This document shows positions 16,063 to 23,820 of a stretch of DNA of 64,000 nucleotides, in pieces. The stretch covers positions 186,001-250,000 of the forward strand of contig NZ_PYVW01000002.1 of assembly GCF_003056355.1 (NCBI RefSeq), in the 5' to 3' direction. Origin of the DNA: Devosia naphthalenivorans. GTDB taxonomy: Bacteria; Pseudomonadota; Alphaproteobacteria; Rhizobiales; Devosiaceae. The translations under genes and the position numbers were made by a program. Positions within the stretch are counted from its first letter, which is position 1. The number at the start of each line of letters is the position of its first letter. The notes under the pieces are model-generated. The model did not search any database. It was given only the letters and a program-made list of their open reading frames with translations, and was not told the origin of the DNA.

Positions 16063-17124
16063 TCATGGCAGCACGCGCTGCCGGCGATAAATTTCAATGA
16101 GGTCCAGAATGTCCTGTTCGGTGTTGCGACACTGCTGAAACCCCAAGCTGCGCGCCTTGGTACTGTCGCTCATGTCATCCCAATCGCCGCGGAACATGAA
16201 GTCCGCCCAGGACCAACTGACGAGCTTGTCAAATGGCACGGGTTTAAGACCGCTCTCTGCCGTGATCGCCGACCACACGCCACTCTTGTCAGCCATGGTT
16301 TCGTCGAGCCTGACGGTCCGCACTTCCCCAACTTGCATGGCAAATGCTTCCGCTAGCTGCGGCCAGAGATTGCACCAGCGGAAATAGTCTCCATTGGTTA
16401 CGTTGAAATCTTCGAAATGGCAGCGGCGATCCGTTGCCATCCAGACCATGGCATCAGCCAGTAGGCTCGCATTTGTCATGGTCGAAAGTGAGTTAAAGCA
16501 GGCTACCGTGCCCGGGAAGTGAAGGGGCTCGCCCGCAGACTTCTGGATGGCCGCGTAGACGCCAAGGGCCATGATTAGATTGTTTGGATTGCCGGTATTG
16601 AAGCCGCCGATGAAGTGAGGCCGAGCCGTGGACCAGCTATTGCCGGTCTCCCGAGCCTTGGCACTTAGCCAGTCATGTTGGACATGGTAGAAGTTCTCGA
16701 CCATATCGCGCGCATCTGTCTCGCGCGCAGGCGTCTTGTATGGCCCACGATGACTGCCGTACCACTTGGTGCCCTGCACCACACAAACATGGGTGCCGCT
16801 TGAACGCTCCAGCAGCGGTCCAACGCTGTTCTCTAGAAGCTGGAGGTTCGGCTGGATCTGCTCCTGCGGCGTAGGACGCACAGCCAGAGCGGTAAAGAAA
16901 ACGGTGTCGATGGAACCGATGCCGGCAAGGGCGGCCCGGCTTTCCGTAGCGCTTTCAAGATCGACCGTCACCGTCTGAACGCCCGGCTGTACATTGGCAT
17001 GGCCGCGCGCCAGAACGGTGACGCCCACGCCGCCGCGTTGAAGGACTTTCTCGACCAAGTTGCGACCAACAATGCCGTTCGAACCTACGACCAGCGCCGA
17101 TTTGATGGGGCGAATGAAGGACAT
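16063..17124 (-). CDS. PRISE-type SDR (progesterone 5-beta-reductase / iridoid synthase-like enone reductase)
   Basis: 353 residues. It has a glycine-rich N-terminal NADP site (VVGSNGIVGRNLVEKVLQRG) and the motif set of the PRISE family: a GTKWYGSHRGPYKTP segment carrying the catalytic Lys region, NFYHVQHDWL in place of the usual NFYYtqED, SWSTARPHFIGGFNTG and NGDYFRWCNLWPQLAEAF. PRISE enzymes reduce the C=C of enones or enals (1,4-reduction). The usual second Tyr of NFYY is His here, which could change the reaction. I start at the ATG at 17124, one base after the upstream stop; a GTG lies at 17136. Suggests a cyclic enone, terpenoid or steroid-like intermediate. Confidence 0.78.
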   Translation of the reverse strand: MSFIRPIKSALVVGSNGIVGRNLVEKVLQRGGVGVTVLARGHANVQPGVQTVTVDLESATESRAALAGIGSIDTVFFTALAVRPTPQEQIQPNLQLLENSVGPLLERSSGTHVCVVQGTKWYGSHRGPYKTPARETDARDMVENFYHVQHDWLSAKARETGNSWSTARPHFIGGFNTGNPNNLIMALGVYAAIQKSAGEPLHFPGTVACFNSLSTMTNASLLADAMVWMATDRRCHFEDFNVTNGDYFRWCNLWPQLAEAFAMQVGEVRTVRLDETMADKSGVWSAITAESGLKPVPFDKLVSWSWADFMFRGDWDDMSDSTKARSLGFQQCRNTEQDILDLIEIYRRQRVLP

Positions 17125-17125
17125 T

Positions 17126-17797
17126 TCAGAAGTCACGATCAGTGCCGTGATATTTGGTGGAGATGTGCTGATAAATCCCCGTCTCGAATCGCAGGTGGGC
17201 GGCAGCGAGCATCCTTTCCAGCGTCTGCGCCTCGCGCTCTACGCTCACCCTATCGAGCCCTTCCAGCACGATGACAGCAGCGCATCGACCATCCTCTGTG
17301 CCACGGAGCACCATCTCGGTATTGGTCAGACCGGACACATCGGCGTCTTCCTTAAAGACTGTCGCGCCAACCATTCCCGGCCGCAGCGTAAGGCACTTGC
17401 AATCGACCGCGGGCAGTTCGCCGCCGGCAGCAATGCGGACAGTCGCGATGCAGCCGCCGTCGTCGCCATAACGCTGCGCCGTCCGGTGAATGGTCCGAAC
17501 GGTATCACTGAACCCTGACACCACTTCTGCTGTCCTCGGAGCCGGATTGTTGACTGATCTTAGATATTCCTCCCCAGCAAAAACGGATGCGCTCACAGCC
17601 TCGTAGATGACGAGAAAGCGGATGGCGGCTCGATCTGACAGGAAGCGGCGACCGCGAAGGACACCGGCAATGCTCGAGCGCTCGAACAAATGCTGGCGTG
17701 TGTACCAGTCATTAAGTTCAGCTTCGTCCTCAGAGCGGACGTTTGCCCAGATCAGCATTGCCCCTAGCGTTTGCGAAAGCATCCAACAAACCGTCAT
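17126..17797 (-). CDS. Dimeric alpha-beta barrel protein, EthD/DUF4286-like
   Basis: 223 residues from the first ATG; the conserved part begins near MLIWANVRSEDEAELNDWYTRQHLFERSSIAGV, so starts at 17782 or 17758 are also possible. This pattern (NDWYxxxHxxER...) is that of small stress-responsive barrel proteins found with aromatic or terpenoid catabolic genes. A second, weaker repeat of the fold may follow (VIVLEGLDRVSVEREAQTLERML). First gene of the operon: a good promoter lies just upstream. Enzymatic role unknown. Confidence 0.6.
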   Translation of the reverse strand: MTVCWMLSQTLGAMLIWANVRSEDEAELNDWYTRQHLFERSSIAGVLRGRRFLSDRAAIRFLVIYEAVSASVFAGEEYLRSVNNPAPRTAEVVSGFSDTVRTIHRTAQRYGDDGGCIATVRIAAGGELPAVDCKCLTLRPGMVGATVFKEDADVSGLTNTEMVLRGTEDGRCAAVIVLEGLDRVSVEREAQTLERMLAAAHLRFETGIYQHISTKYHGTDRDF

Positions 17798-17815
17798 TCG
17801 AGAAAAGCATGTTTT

Positions 17816-17844
17816 CTTATATGGCGATAAATTTAGTTGGTCAA
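17816..17844 (-). promoter_or_regulatory. Sigma-70 promoter of the 17.8-8.9 kb catabolic operon
   Basis: On the minus strand TTGACC (17844-17839), a 17-bp spacer and TATAAG (17821-17816). The expected start of transcription is near 17809, only about 12 bases before the ATG at 17797. This favours an internal start codon for the first gene. The rest of the gap to 18185 shows no gene. Confidence 0.65.
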
Positions 17845-18184
17845 CGCTCGTTTTGCCTTCGGCACTGCCGCATGGGACGGAGATTTTTGTCGGTGGGGCA
17901 GGTTGGCGATGTTCGCCACTTTTAGATTACTGGGCAGCTGCCTTATCGGTGCGGCCAGCTCCTAGCAGTGCCGGTCAGTGCCCACTCTGACTTCGGCAAT
18001 GCAGACTACGCGGGTCTGCAGTCAACCGGATTCACCTGGGAGCTGACCGACAGCTCGGGCCCAAGTTCGCGGTCGTCGGTTTTACCCATCCACCGGGCTG
18101 AAAGCAGACCTTCCGCTTGCCACCCCACAATTGCCCTGTGGCATGCCCCAGCTTCTTCGCATGACCTGAATCGTTCTGAACCTG

Positions 18185-19228
18185 TTAGCCATCAACAAGT
18201 GCCTTCATCAGAACGTCGGCTGAGAAGAAATTTGAGCCGAGATCGACAGCTGGAACCACTGGAGGCGTACTGAGCGCCTGCTCCATGGCCTGTACAAGCT
18301 CTGGCTTGTATCGAATGTAATTGTCCCAGCTCTCAGTCCACGCACTCGGGTACAAGCACTCGGCAGGGTACATCTCCTTGTAGGAGAGCCGATCAGGTGC
18401 AAACGGAGTTGCCCCGCAGAGAAGTCCCTCATAGAGCCCGATGCCGAGGGTTTCTTGAAGGCTGGCAGAGAACACCATTTTGGCCTTGCCGAGGAGCTGA
18501 TGGTATTCGGCTTTGGTCAAGGGCGTGTCCTGGCACACCCGGAATTCATAGTCCGGAAACGACCCGGCTAGATCCCGAAAAATCTCGACCTGTTTTTCAG
18601 GCGCGATCCGATGCGGGAACAGCACCAGATTTCGCTTGGGCAGGTTCCGGTAAGGCGCAAGCTTGGTTTCGAGATAATCCATAGGCCAGCCGGTCAGCAA
18701 AATGCGGCTGTCGTCGTCCACTCCCAGAACCGACTTGAACAAGTCAATGTGGAACTGTGTTGCGAAACAATTGACATCGAGTGCATGGAACAGAGATCGC
18801 TCGAAATGGCGCGCCCAGGTCGTATCAGGTATGCGGCCCAGATAATCATGCTGGTCGTAAGAGCCCGCGTGCCACAGGCCGATGAGCCTTACCGAATTGC
18901 CTAGCAGATCACTCATATAGCGGGTGTTAATCACGCCGGGATGCCAAGCATCCGCGAAGATGATCTTGTCGCCGGGCACAATCGTACCTTGGGTGAAAAG
19001 GTCCGCGATCTGGCCAATCTGTGCGGCCTTGAAGATATTGGTCTCGGCGAAATTGAGGAAAGCGCCTCGGGTGGGCGGCTGTTTCGCGTGGTGGCCCTCC
19101 ACCACGCGAATTTGCTCGGTCGAACCAATAGCCTTGAGGAACTTGGCGATGCTCTTGGGCAGCTCCGTGACCCATTCGCTCGTATAGCGCTGCTCATAAG
19201 GTTCGAGGCTAATGACGAAGAAGGTCAT
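18185..19228 (-). CDS. GT-B glycosyltransferase resembling tRNA-queuosine mannosyltransferase (GTDC1/QTMAN)
   Basis: 347 residues. The C-terminal half is a GT-B nucleotide-sugar domain: FPHRIAPEKQ (204-213), then SASLQETLGIGLYEGLLCG with the E-x7-E pair (Glu259, Glu267), then PDRLSYKEMYPAECLYPS (278-295). From memory, the last segment and PHR closely parallel human GTDC1/QTMAN, the enzyme that mannosylates queuosine in tRNA-Asp, more than generic GT4 enzymes. The N-terminal half is distinct. The ATG at 19228 overlaps the stop of the transporter gene (TGATG), so the two are translationally coupled. I infer glycosylation of a 7-deazaguanine base or nucleotide made by the operon. An ordinary glycan glycosyltransferase is the alternative. 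Confidence 0.68.
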   Translation of the reverse strand: MTFFVISLEPYEQRYTSEWVTELPKSIAKFLKAIGSTEQIRVVEGHHAKQPPTRGAFLNFAETNIFKAAQIGQIADLFTQGTIVPGDKIIFADAWHPGVINTRYMSDLLGNSVRLIGLWHAGSYDQHDYLGRIPDTTWARHFERSLFHALDVNCFATQFHIDLFKSVLGVDDDSRILLTGWPMDYLETKLAPYRNLPKRNLVLFPHRIAPEKQVEIFRDLAGSFPDYEFRVCQDTPLTKAEYHQLLGKAKMVFSASLQETLGIGLYEGLLCGATPFAPDRLSYKEMYPAECLYPSAWTESWDNYIRYKPELVQAMEQALSTPPVVPAVDLGSNFFSADVLMKALVDG

Positions 19229-19788
19229 CACACGGCCTCCCGCACGGCTTCCACGCATTTTAGCACGATCCAGAAGACCAGTGTGCCCAGGAGCTTGATG
19301 GCGATCCCGAGGGCTAGGGCGAGCGGGTCTAGGATGCCGAGCAGCGCATAAAAGACCGTCGTATCCAGGGGCACGCTGATCAGCGATGAAATCAGGACAC
19401 GATCCGACATGGGGCGCTTGGTCACTGAATAGATAATCCAGTCGACCAATTCTGCGATTAGGAAGGCGGACGAACTCGCCACGGCAACCTCTGGCCCAGC
19501 GAGCCAGAAGGTGGCCACGGCGGCGGCCACAATCGCTATTAGCACGAAATGGCCAAGTTCCCGCTGTGCGAAGTCCCGCAGCACGAAGACGAAACCCGAG
19601 GCGAAGATGGCCGGGGGGATGGCTGATCCGGCCAGGAAGATCGGCTCGAACCAGATCAGCAGCATATTGGCGAACACGATGATGCCGAAGTAGCCGAGGG
19701 TCCAGTAGGGCACAAAATACTTCGGACCGGGCAGCCTTAGCCGGTCTTGGCGTGGTTTGCGGCTGATCAAATGTGCAAAATCACTCAC
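19228..19788 (-). CDS. VUT/YhhQ-type queuosine-precursor transporter
   Basis: 186 residues, about six membrane helices. The pattern FVFVLRDFAQRELGH in the third segment and SSSAFLIAELVDWIIYSVTKRP in the fifth matches the VUT (PF02592, formerly DUF165) family, whose E. coli member YhhQ imports preQ0/preQ1. A cytoplasmic N-terminal tail of about 25 basic residues precedes the first helix. It is translationally coupled to the glycosyltransferase and 97 bp downstream of the transglycosylase gene. The neighbours strongly support a role in importing a 7-deazapurine precursor. Confidence 0.82.
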   Translation of the reverse strand: MSDFAHLISRKPRQDRLRLPGPKYFVPYWTLGYFGIIVFANMLLIWFEPIFLAGSAIPPAIFASGFVFVLRDFAQRELGHFVLIAIVAAAVATFWLAGPEVAVASSSAFLIAELVDWIIYSVTKRPMSDRVLISSLISVPLDTTVFYALLGILDPLALALGIAIKLLGTLVFWIVLKCVEAVREAV

Positions 19789-19885
19789 GGTTCTCTCCTT
19801 GGTTGAGTGTTTTTCGGACGCACCAAACCTTCCCGCCTGAAGGGCAGGTTGGATTTGGTCGTGCGGTGGTCAGATGGGCTAGCGG

Positions 19886-21148
19886 CTAGCGCCGGTCGTC
19901 GTAGAAGACGTCGGACAGGGTCGTGTTGCGTCCCCTGCGGGCGAGCTGATCAAGCTCTGGCGCGTGCTTGCGGACGAAGCTCACAGAAGCTGTGCGGAAA
20001 GCCTCACGGATAATCTCGGCCATGGTGACGATCGAGTTTGGGAGACAGCAACGTCCCCAACCGTACGGCAGCCGCAATCGGTTGATTGCGACGGCAACCG
20101 CATGTGACATTATCCAAATATTGTGGAGCGCAAGGATTGTGTCCGAGGCCCTGTCCCAAGGATTGTTGCCGGGTTTGGTGTTCAGGTCACCTAAGGTGAA
20201 GCGATCTGCCACTGGGCTGCTAACAGGCCACGGGTGATCGGACCTCAGGAGGCGATCATCTTCTGGCATTGCAAACACGGGGACCCTCAGCTCTTTTTCC
20301 GTGAGGATCGGTCGGTCGTATGCTCTGCGATATCTCCCTGCCAGCAGGAACGGTGTGGCACTATCGAATGTCACCATCACGCCGGGTCCGAGAATATCGC
20401 GAAGGCAGTCTTGAATCACCGTGAGGATGCAGGCAATTTCGGGGTGGCTCGTTCCCAGGAAGTGAAACCGATCCGTTCCATTCAAAAGCCGCTGCTGCAA
20501 AAAAAGCAGCAAAAGCTCCAAGACGATGGAAAAATGCAGGCGAGTAGCACCTGCGAACGCAACACCCCTGAGCGCCCGTTGCCCATAGATACGCTGATCA
20601 TTGAACGACGCCATGGTTCTGAACCAGACAAGGGCCTCATAGCGGTTCCGGCCCTGGATGACGTTCAAAAACTCAGTGGCTTCCGACGTTGAGTTATCAA
20701 CGACGTATTGGGCGTTCTCCTTGGTGAATCTCATGCATTGCGCAAAACTGAACAGACCTGTGTTCGGTTGTCCAATGGCAGAGGTCGGGGCGTCCAGAAT
20801 GATCGCGTACTTGAACTGCGAGGAACTGCGATACAATTTTCGCCTCACGCCAGCACTGAACCTGAGGTTGCCTGTTGAGATCTGATAGCCACCACTATCA
20901 ATAAGCTCTCGATCCACGTTGGCGCTTCGCTCGCGAATTATGCGCGGAGTTCCCTTCGCCAGGTATGGCGCCGTCACAAGAAAACTCAGGGCTGTAAAGA
21001 GGCCTGTACCACTCAGTATGTTGGCTCTTGCGAGCGGAAGCTTGCGTTCTAAGCGCCAGCTTGGGTTGGCGTCATCAAACAGGGCAAACAGGTTTGGTTG
21101 AAGTGCCGGGCAAAATGAAGAGCCGTTGTGCGCAAGCAAATCACGCAT
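19886..21148 (-). CDS. DpdA-like transglycosylase (TGT fold, 7-deazaguanine insertion)
   Basis: 420 residues. Segments line up in order with tRNA-guanine transglycosylase: LIDSGGYQIS (Asp84; TGT VDSGGFQ), AIILDAP (about 115-121), NVIQGRNRYEALVWFR (162-177; TGT GIVQGG), GVAFAGA (195-201; TGT GGLxxGE), FHFLGTSHPE (228-237; TGT MGVGxPE) and TFDSATPF (Asp262; the nucleophile FDCVxPT). The CxCxxC...H zinc site of tRNA enzymes is absent. DpdA proteins, the DNA-acting branch, put preQ0-type bases into DNA. Overlaps the upstream gene by 8 bp. I infer base exchange in DNA, with tRNA or another RNA as the alternative. Confidence 0.75.
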   Translation of the reverse strand: MRDLLAHNGSSFCPALQPNLFALFDDANPSWRLERKLPLARANILSGTGLFTALSFLVTAPYLAKGTPRIIRERSANVDRELIDSGGYQISTGNLRFSAGVRRKLYRSSSQFKYAIILDAPTSAIGQPNTGLFSFAQCMRFTKENAQYVVDNSTSEATEFLNVIQGRNRYEALVWFRTMASFNDQRIYGQRALRGVAFAGATRLHFSIVLELLLLFLQQRLLNGTDRFHFLGTSHPEIACILTVIQDCLRDILGPGVMVTFDSATPFLLAGRYRRAYDRPILTEKELRVPVFAMPEDDRLLRSDHPWPVSSPVADRFTLGDLNTKPGNNPWDRASDTILALHNIWIMSHAVAVAINRLRLPYGWGRCCLPNSIVTMAEIIREAFRTASVSFVRKHAPELDQLARRGRNTTLSDVFYDDRR

Positions 21149-22274
21149 GCTCTGGTTCTCCTAGCTGCAGGTCGAAAGCCGCATCGCGAAGATGGCACAT
21201 CTCTTCCTCGCCATGCGCAAAGGGGCCATACAGCTCGAACTTGCTTCCGGTTCTTTTCCCGATTAGCGCTACATATTCGACGTCGTTGGCCAGAGCGGGT
21301 AGTTCGACTTCACCGATCAGCTCCAGACCATCGGCTGGCTTGTTCACTAGAGGCCGGTCAAGCATTTCGGATGCGGTTTGCTGGGGTGCAGCACCCACGG
21401 GCGCCGCTACGGTCTGGCCGCTGACTACAGGAGTGTGCTGGACTGAAGCAGGTAGGCTCTGCACCGATCCTGATTGTGACTCCTCGCGTGGCTCTGGGCC
21501 TGCCTGGATCGGGCCAGTACCATTGCAAGTGCCAATAAGCTCATGCCGCAGTGTGTTGACTGCTTCGGATCGCGAAGTGTCTTCCGTTGATGTAGTGAAT
21601 GGACCCTTATTTGCCTTCGGACTATCACCTTTAACTAGCCCAATTAGCTCCCCCTGCGTTCGGTTGCGGATCAGCATCCATACCTGCTCGGAATTGGCAG
21701 CGTTTGCCTGCAGTGAGTGGAGTCTGCTCAGCTCAAGGATGCCCTGGATCTCGTTACAGAGCCTGTTGACGCGGGTCGCGTCGAAACTGCTGCGGGATAA
21801 ATACGATGCATATACGCGCACTAGCGCACCGATCTCGGCCTGCTCAGGTGTTTTGGTGTTATGCGCTATCTTCACCTTGGTGCTGTCTGCTAGCTTCTGG
21901 ATTTCACCCTTGTACTGTCGCAGTTCGACGTAGATGATGCAGAGCCGCACAGCTGTGAGTTGATCCTGACGGTAAAAACGCTCCTCGATGTCGGTCAGGA
22001 ATTGTCGGTCATCCTCTAGAGCGTGCCCGATCAGCTCGTTCAACGCACCCCGACTGAGCCGCTGCTGAGTCAGTTCATGGAGCGATCCCCACACGAACGA
22101 AGTTGATGAAGGGTCGGCCTCTCCCGGCTGAAGTTCAGTCCTAGGATCTTGTTCAGCGCCCAGCTCTGCCGCATCGCTTTGCCGTGGCCCGTCTGCTGGA
22201 TTGGAGATTAGCTTCGGCCGGAATAACGTCTCTTGCCCTGCAAACTCATGCTCTTTGGCTCTGCTTTCGTCCAT
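21141..22274 (-). CDS. Unrecognised protein co-transcribed with the transglycosylase
   Basis: 377 residues, start ATG at 22274. I do not recognise a family. Residues 1-60 are polar and probably disordered. Residues 65-210 are helical and charged (LTQQRLSRGALNELIGHALEDDRQFL, RLCIIYVELRQYKGEIQKLAD). A Pro/Ser/Gln-rich linker covers about 220-310. A small folded C-terminal unit follows (LELIGEVELPALANDVEYVALIGKRTG...FELYGPFAHG). There is no catalytic motif. Its 3' end overlaps the transglycosylase gene by 8 bp, so the two are made together and it may be a partner, a specificity subunit or a DNA-handling protein. Confidence 0.7.
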   Translation of the reverse strand: MDESRAKEHEFAGQETLFRPKLISNPADGPRQSDAAELGAEQDPRTELQPGEADPSSTSFVWGSLHELTQQRLSRGALNELIGHALEDDRQFLTDIEERFYRQDQLTAVRLCIIYVELRQYKGEIQKLADSTKVKIAHNTKTPEQAEIGALVRVYASYLSRSSFDATRVNRLCNEIQGILELSRLHSLQANAANSEQVWMLIRNRTQGELIGLVKGDSPKANKGPFTTSTEDTSRSEAVNTLRHELIGTCNGTGPIQAGPEPREESQSGSVQSLPASVQHTPVVSGQTVAAPVGAAPQQTASEMLDRPLVNKPADGLELIGEVELPALANDVEYVALIGKRTGSKFELYGPFAHGEEEMCHLRDAAFDLQLGEPEHA

Positions 22275-22326
22275 GTGTGTCGCGCTCCTTGTGGTAACCC
22301 AAGGAGATTACTGTGCGAGTGGACGC

Positions 22327-23301
22327 TTACCGTAGCCGATAGCGCGCCAAAAAATGCCTTAATATCAATCGTCTAGCGGGATTTCGGGTTTGCTTTAGAG
22401 CTGTAGCCACGGCATCCAGATAAAGCAAATAGACCTGCAACACTCGGAACGCCGGAGCAACATCAAGTTGGAAAGTTCCATTCCGATCTTCGTATCGTGC
22501 AGCGGCAGCTACGCAGGAGGCGGCGATTTGATGATTGGTGGCACCCGTCAGCTTAGCAAATTTGGTCTGGATGCGGTCAGTTCCTCCATAGTAGCGGAAC
22601 CAACGATCCACCTCGGCATCTGACAAAGTTTGCATAGCCTCGTCGACTTTCGCCACCATCTCACAGGCGGACATCACATCCTCTTTTTTCCACGTGATCC
22701 TGCTTGCGTACATCCGCTCAAGCCCTTGCGCCACGCGACTGCAGGCTGATCCGGTGCTCGCATCAGAATTCACCCCCGCAAACAGCTTGAAGCGCTGATC
22801 AGGTTGCCTACTTTTGAAAAATCGACGAGCTTCTAACGACACACCCGCGATGTCTCTGAGGGTTGGGTCTAGCGCTCTGGAATACTCATCTGCGATGAAC
22901 TGTAACTTTCTTAGCCCTAGAGCCCGCTTCCATGGTTCTAGAAACTTACCACCAGGTGCGCCAACCTTTTCCCTTACTCCGGGCCTGGCGAGTATCTCTG
23001 CAACGCTTTCCATGCCCAAGCTGTTGATGTCCGATAAGCGCAGCAACATGCGCTTGCCGTTCCCGTCAGGGTCCGAAGGATCATCCACAAGAAGTCTTGT
23101 TTGCATGCGGCCTGTTTGCATGCTCGCAGCAAAGATCGGCCAAGAGGCAGCCGCTGCATTGCGCATACTGGTCAGAGATTTCGGCCTGGTTTCAGGTTGT
23201 AAACGATGCCGTTCCCGCCTGAGTGCTGCTACCTCTGGGAACAGCCGCTGCGAGAAGTCGCTCTGATCGTTTTTTACCGGAAATTTCCGTTTGTGAGCCA
23301 C
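22327..23301 (-). CDS. Unrecognised protein at the head of the transglycosylase operon
   Basis: 324 residues from a GTG at 23301. No family recognised. The N-terminus is strongly basic (AHKRKFPVKND; ALRRERHRLQPETRPKSL), and the rest is mostly helical with many Arg/Lys (EPWKRALGLRKLQFIADEY; RRLILRHFLARYRLR), which suggests nucleic-acid contact. The gap to the next gene is 52 bp. A 27-bp palindrome sits 3 bp upstream of the start codon, so expression is probably controlled there. Confidence 0.66.
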   Translation of the reverse strand: MAHKRKFPVKNDQSDFSQRLFPEVAALRRERHRLQPETRPKSLTSMRNAAAASWPIFAASMQTGRMQTRLLVDDPSDPDGNGKRMLLRLSDINSLGMESVAEILARPGVREKVGAPGGKFLEPWKRALGLRKLQFIADEYSRALDPTLRDIAGVSLEARRFFKSRQPDQRFKLFAGVNSDASTGSACSRVAQGLERMYASRITWKKEDVMSACEMVAKVDEAMQTLSDAEVDRWFRYYGGTDRIQTKFAKLTGATNHQIAASCVAAAARYEDRNGTFQLDVAPAFRVLQVYLLYLDAVATALKQTRNPARRLILRHFLARYRLR

Positions 23302-23303
23302 GA

Positions 23304-23330
23304 GTGTACTTTACAATCCGTAAAGTGCAC
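23304..23330. promoter_or_regulatory. Palindromic operator in front of the transglycosylase operon
   Basis: GTGTACTTTAC (23304-23314) and GTAAAGTGCAC (23320-23330) are inverted copies with one mismatch around a 5-bp spacer. The position, directly upstream of the first start codon, would let a bound protein block transcription or ribosome access. The regulator is unknown; it may be one of the small island regulators. Confidence 0.55.
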
Positions 23331-23391
23331 ATAGTTCGATCGTCATGGCATCGAGTCAAGCCTTGCCGTTGGCTCTGCGCGTGCGAATGCC

Positions 23392-23754
23392 TTAAGCCAT
23401 CACAGCAGCGATGAGAGTTTGAGGTTGAACGGGTTTCTGCAAGAATACCGTGTCGGCGGGCAGATCATCCATGTCTGCGGTCCTATCCGACGTAACGATG
23501 ACCTTCAGCGTGTGGGGCCGCTTTTTCAGCAGATCCAACAACTCACTCAAAGACGGTCCCAGGTGCAAGCCAACGTCTAACACTAGATGCGTGATTCCTT
23601 GCTCAGCACCAAGCACGGTGGATGCAGCCTCGAAACTACCGGCGCTGCGTACTTCGACGCCAGCCTCCTCTAGTATCCGCATCCAGTCGATGATGATGAT
23701 AGGGTCCTGTAGGAGCAAAACGACGGGGCTGATTTCTGCGGATTGGTGAGCCAA
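23392..23754 (-). CDS. Stand-alone response-regulator receiver-like protein
   Basis: 120 residues, from a TTG at 23754. The CheY-like order is visible: PVVLLLQDPIIIIDWMRILEEAG, THLVLDVGLHL with the phospho-acceptor Asp, KVIVTSDRTA with the switch Ser/Thr, and VFLQKPVQP with the conserved Lys-Pro. There is no output domain. The first acidic pair is reduced to a single Asp, so phosphorylation may be weak. No histidine kinase is nearby. It lies 90 bp upstream of the operon at 23301 on the same strand. Confidence 0.75.
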   Translation of the reverse strand: MAHQSAEISPVVLLLQDPIIIIDWMRILEEAGVEVRSAGSFEAASTVLGAEQGITHLVLDVGLHLGPSLSELLDLLKKRPHTLKVIVTSDRTADMDDLPADTVFLQKPVQPQTLIAAVMA

Positions 23755-23820
23755 TCAATGAGTTCCTCTGTTGCAGTCAATTCAGCTACGCTAGTCGCCC
23801 AATCTTCATCAACCCTTGCT

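Noticed and set aside
18185-19228. Ordinary cell-surface glycan glycosyltransferase
   Set aside because: Not excluded, but there are no other glycan genes nearby, and its coupling to a VUT transporter and a TGT-fold protein points to base modification instead.
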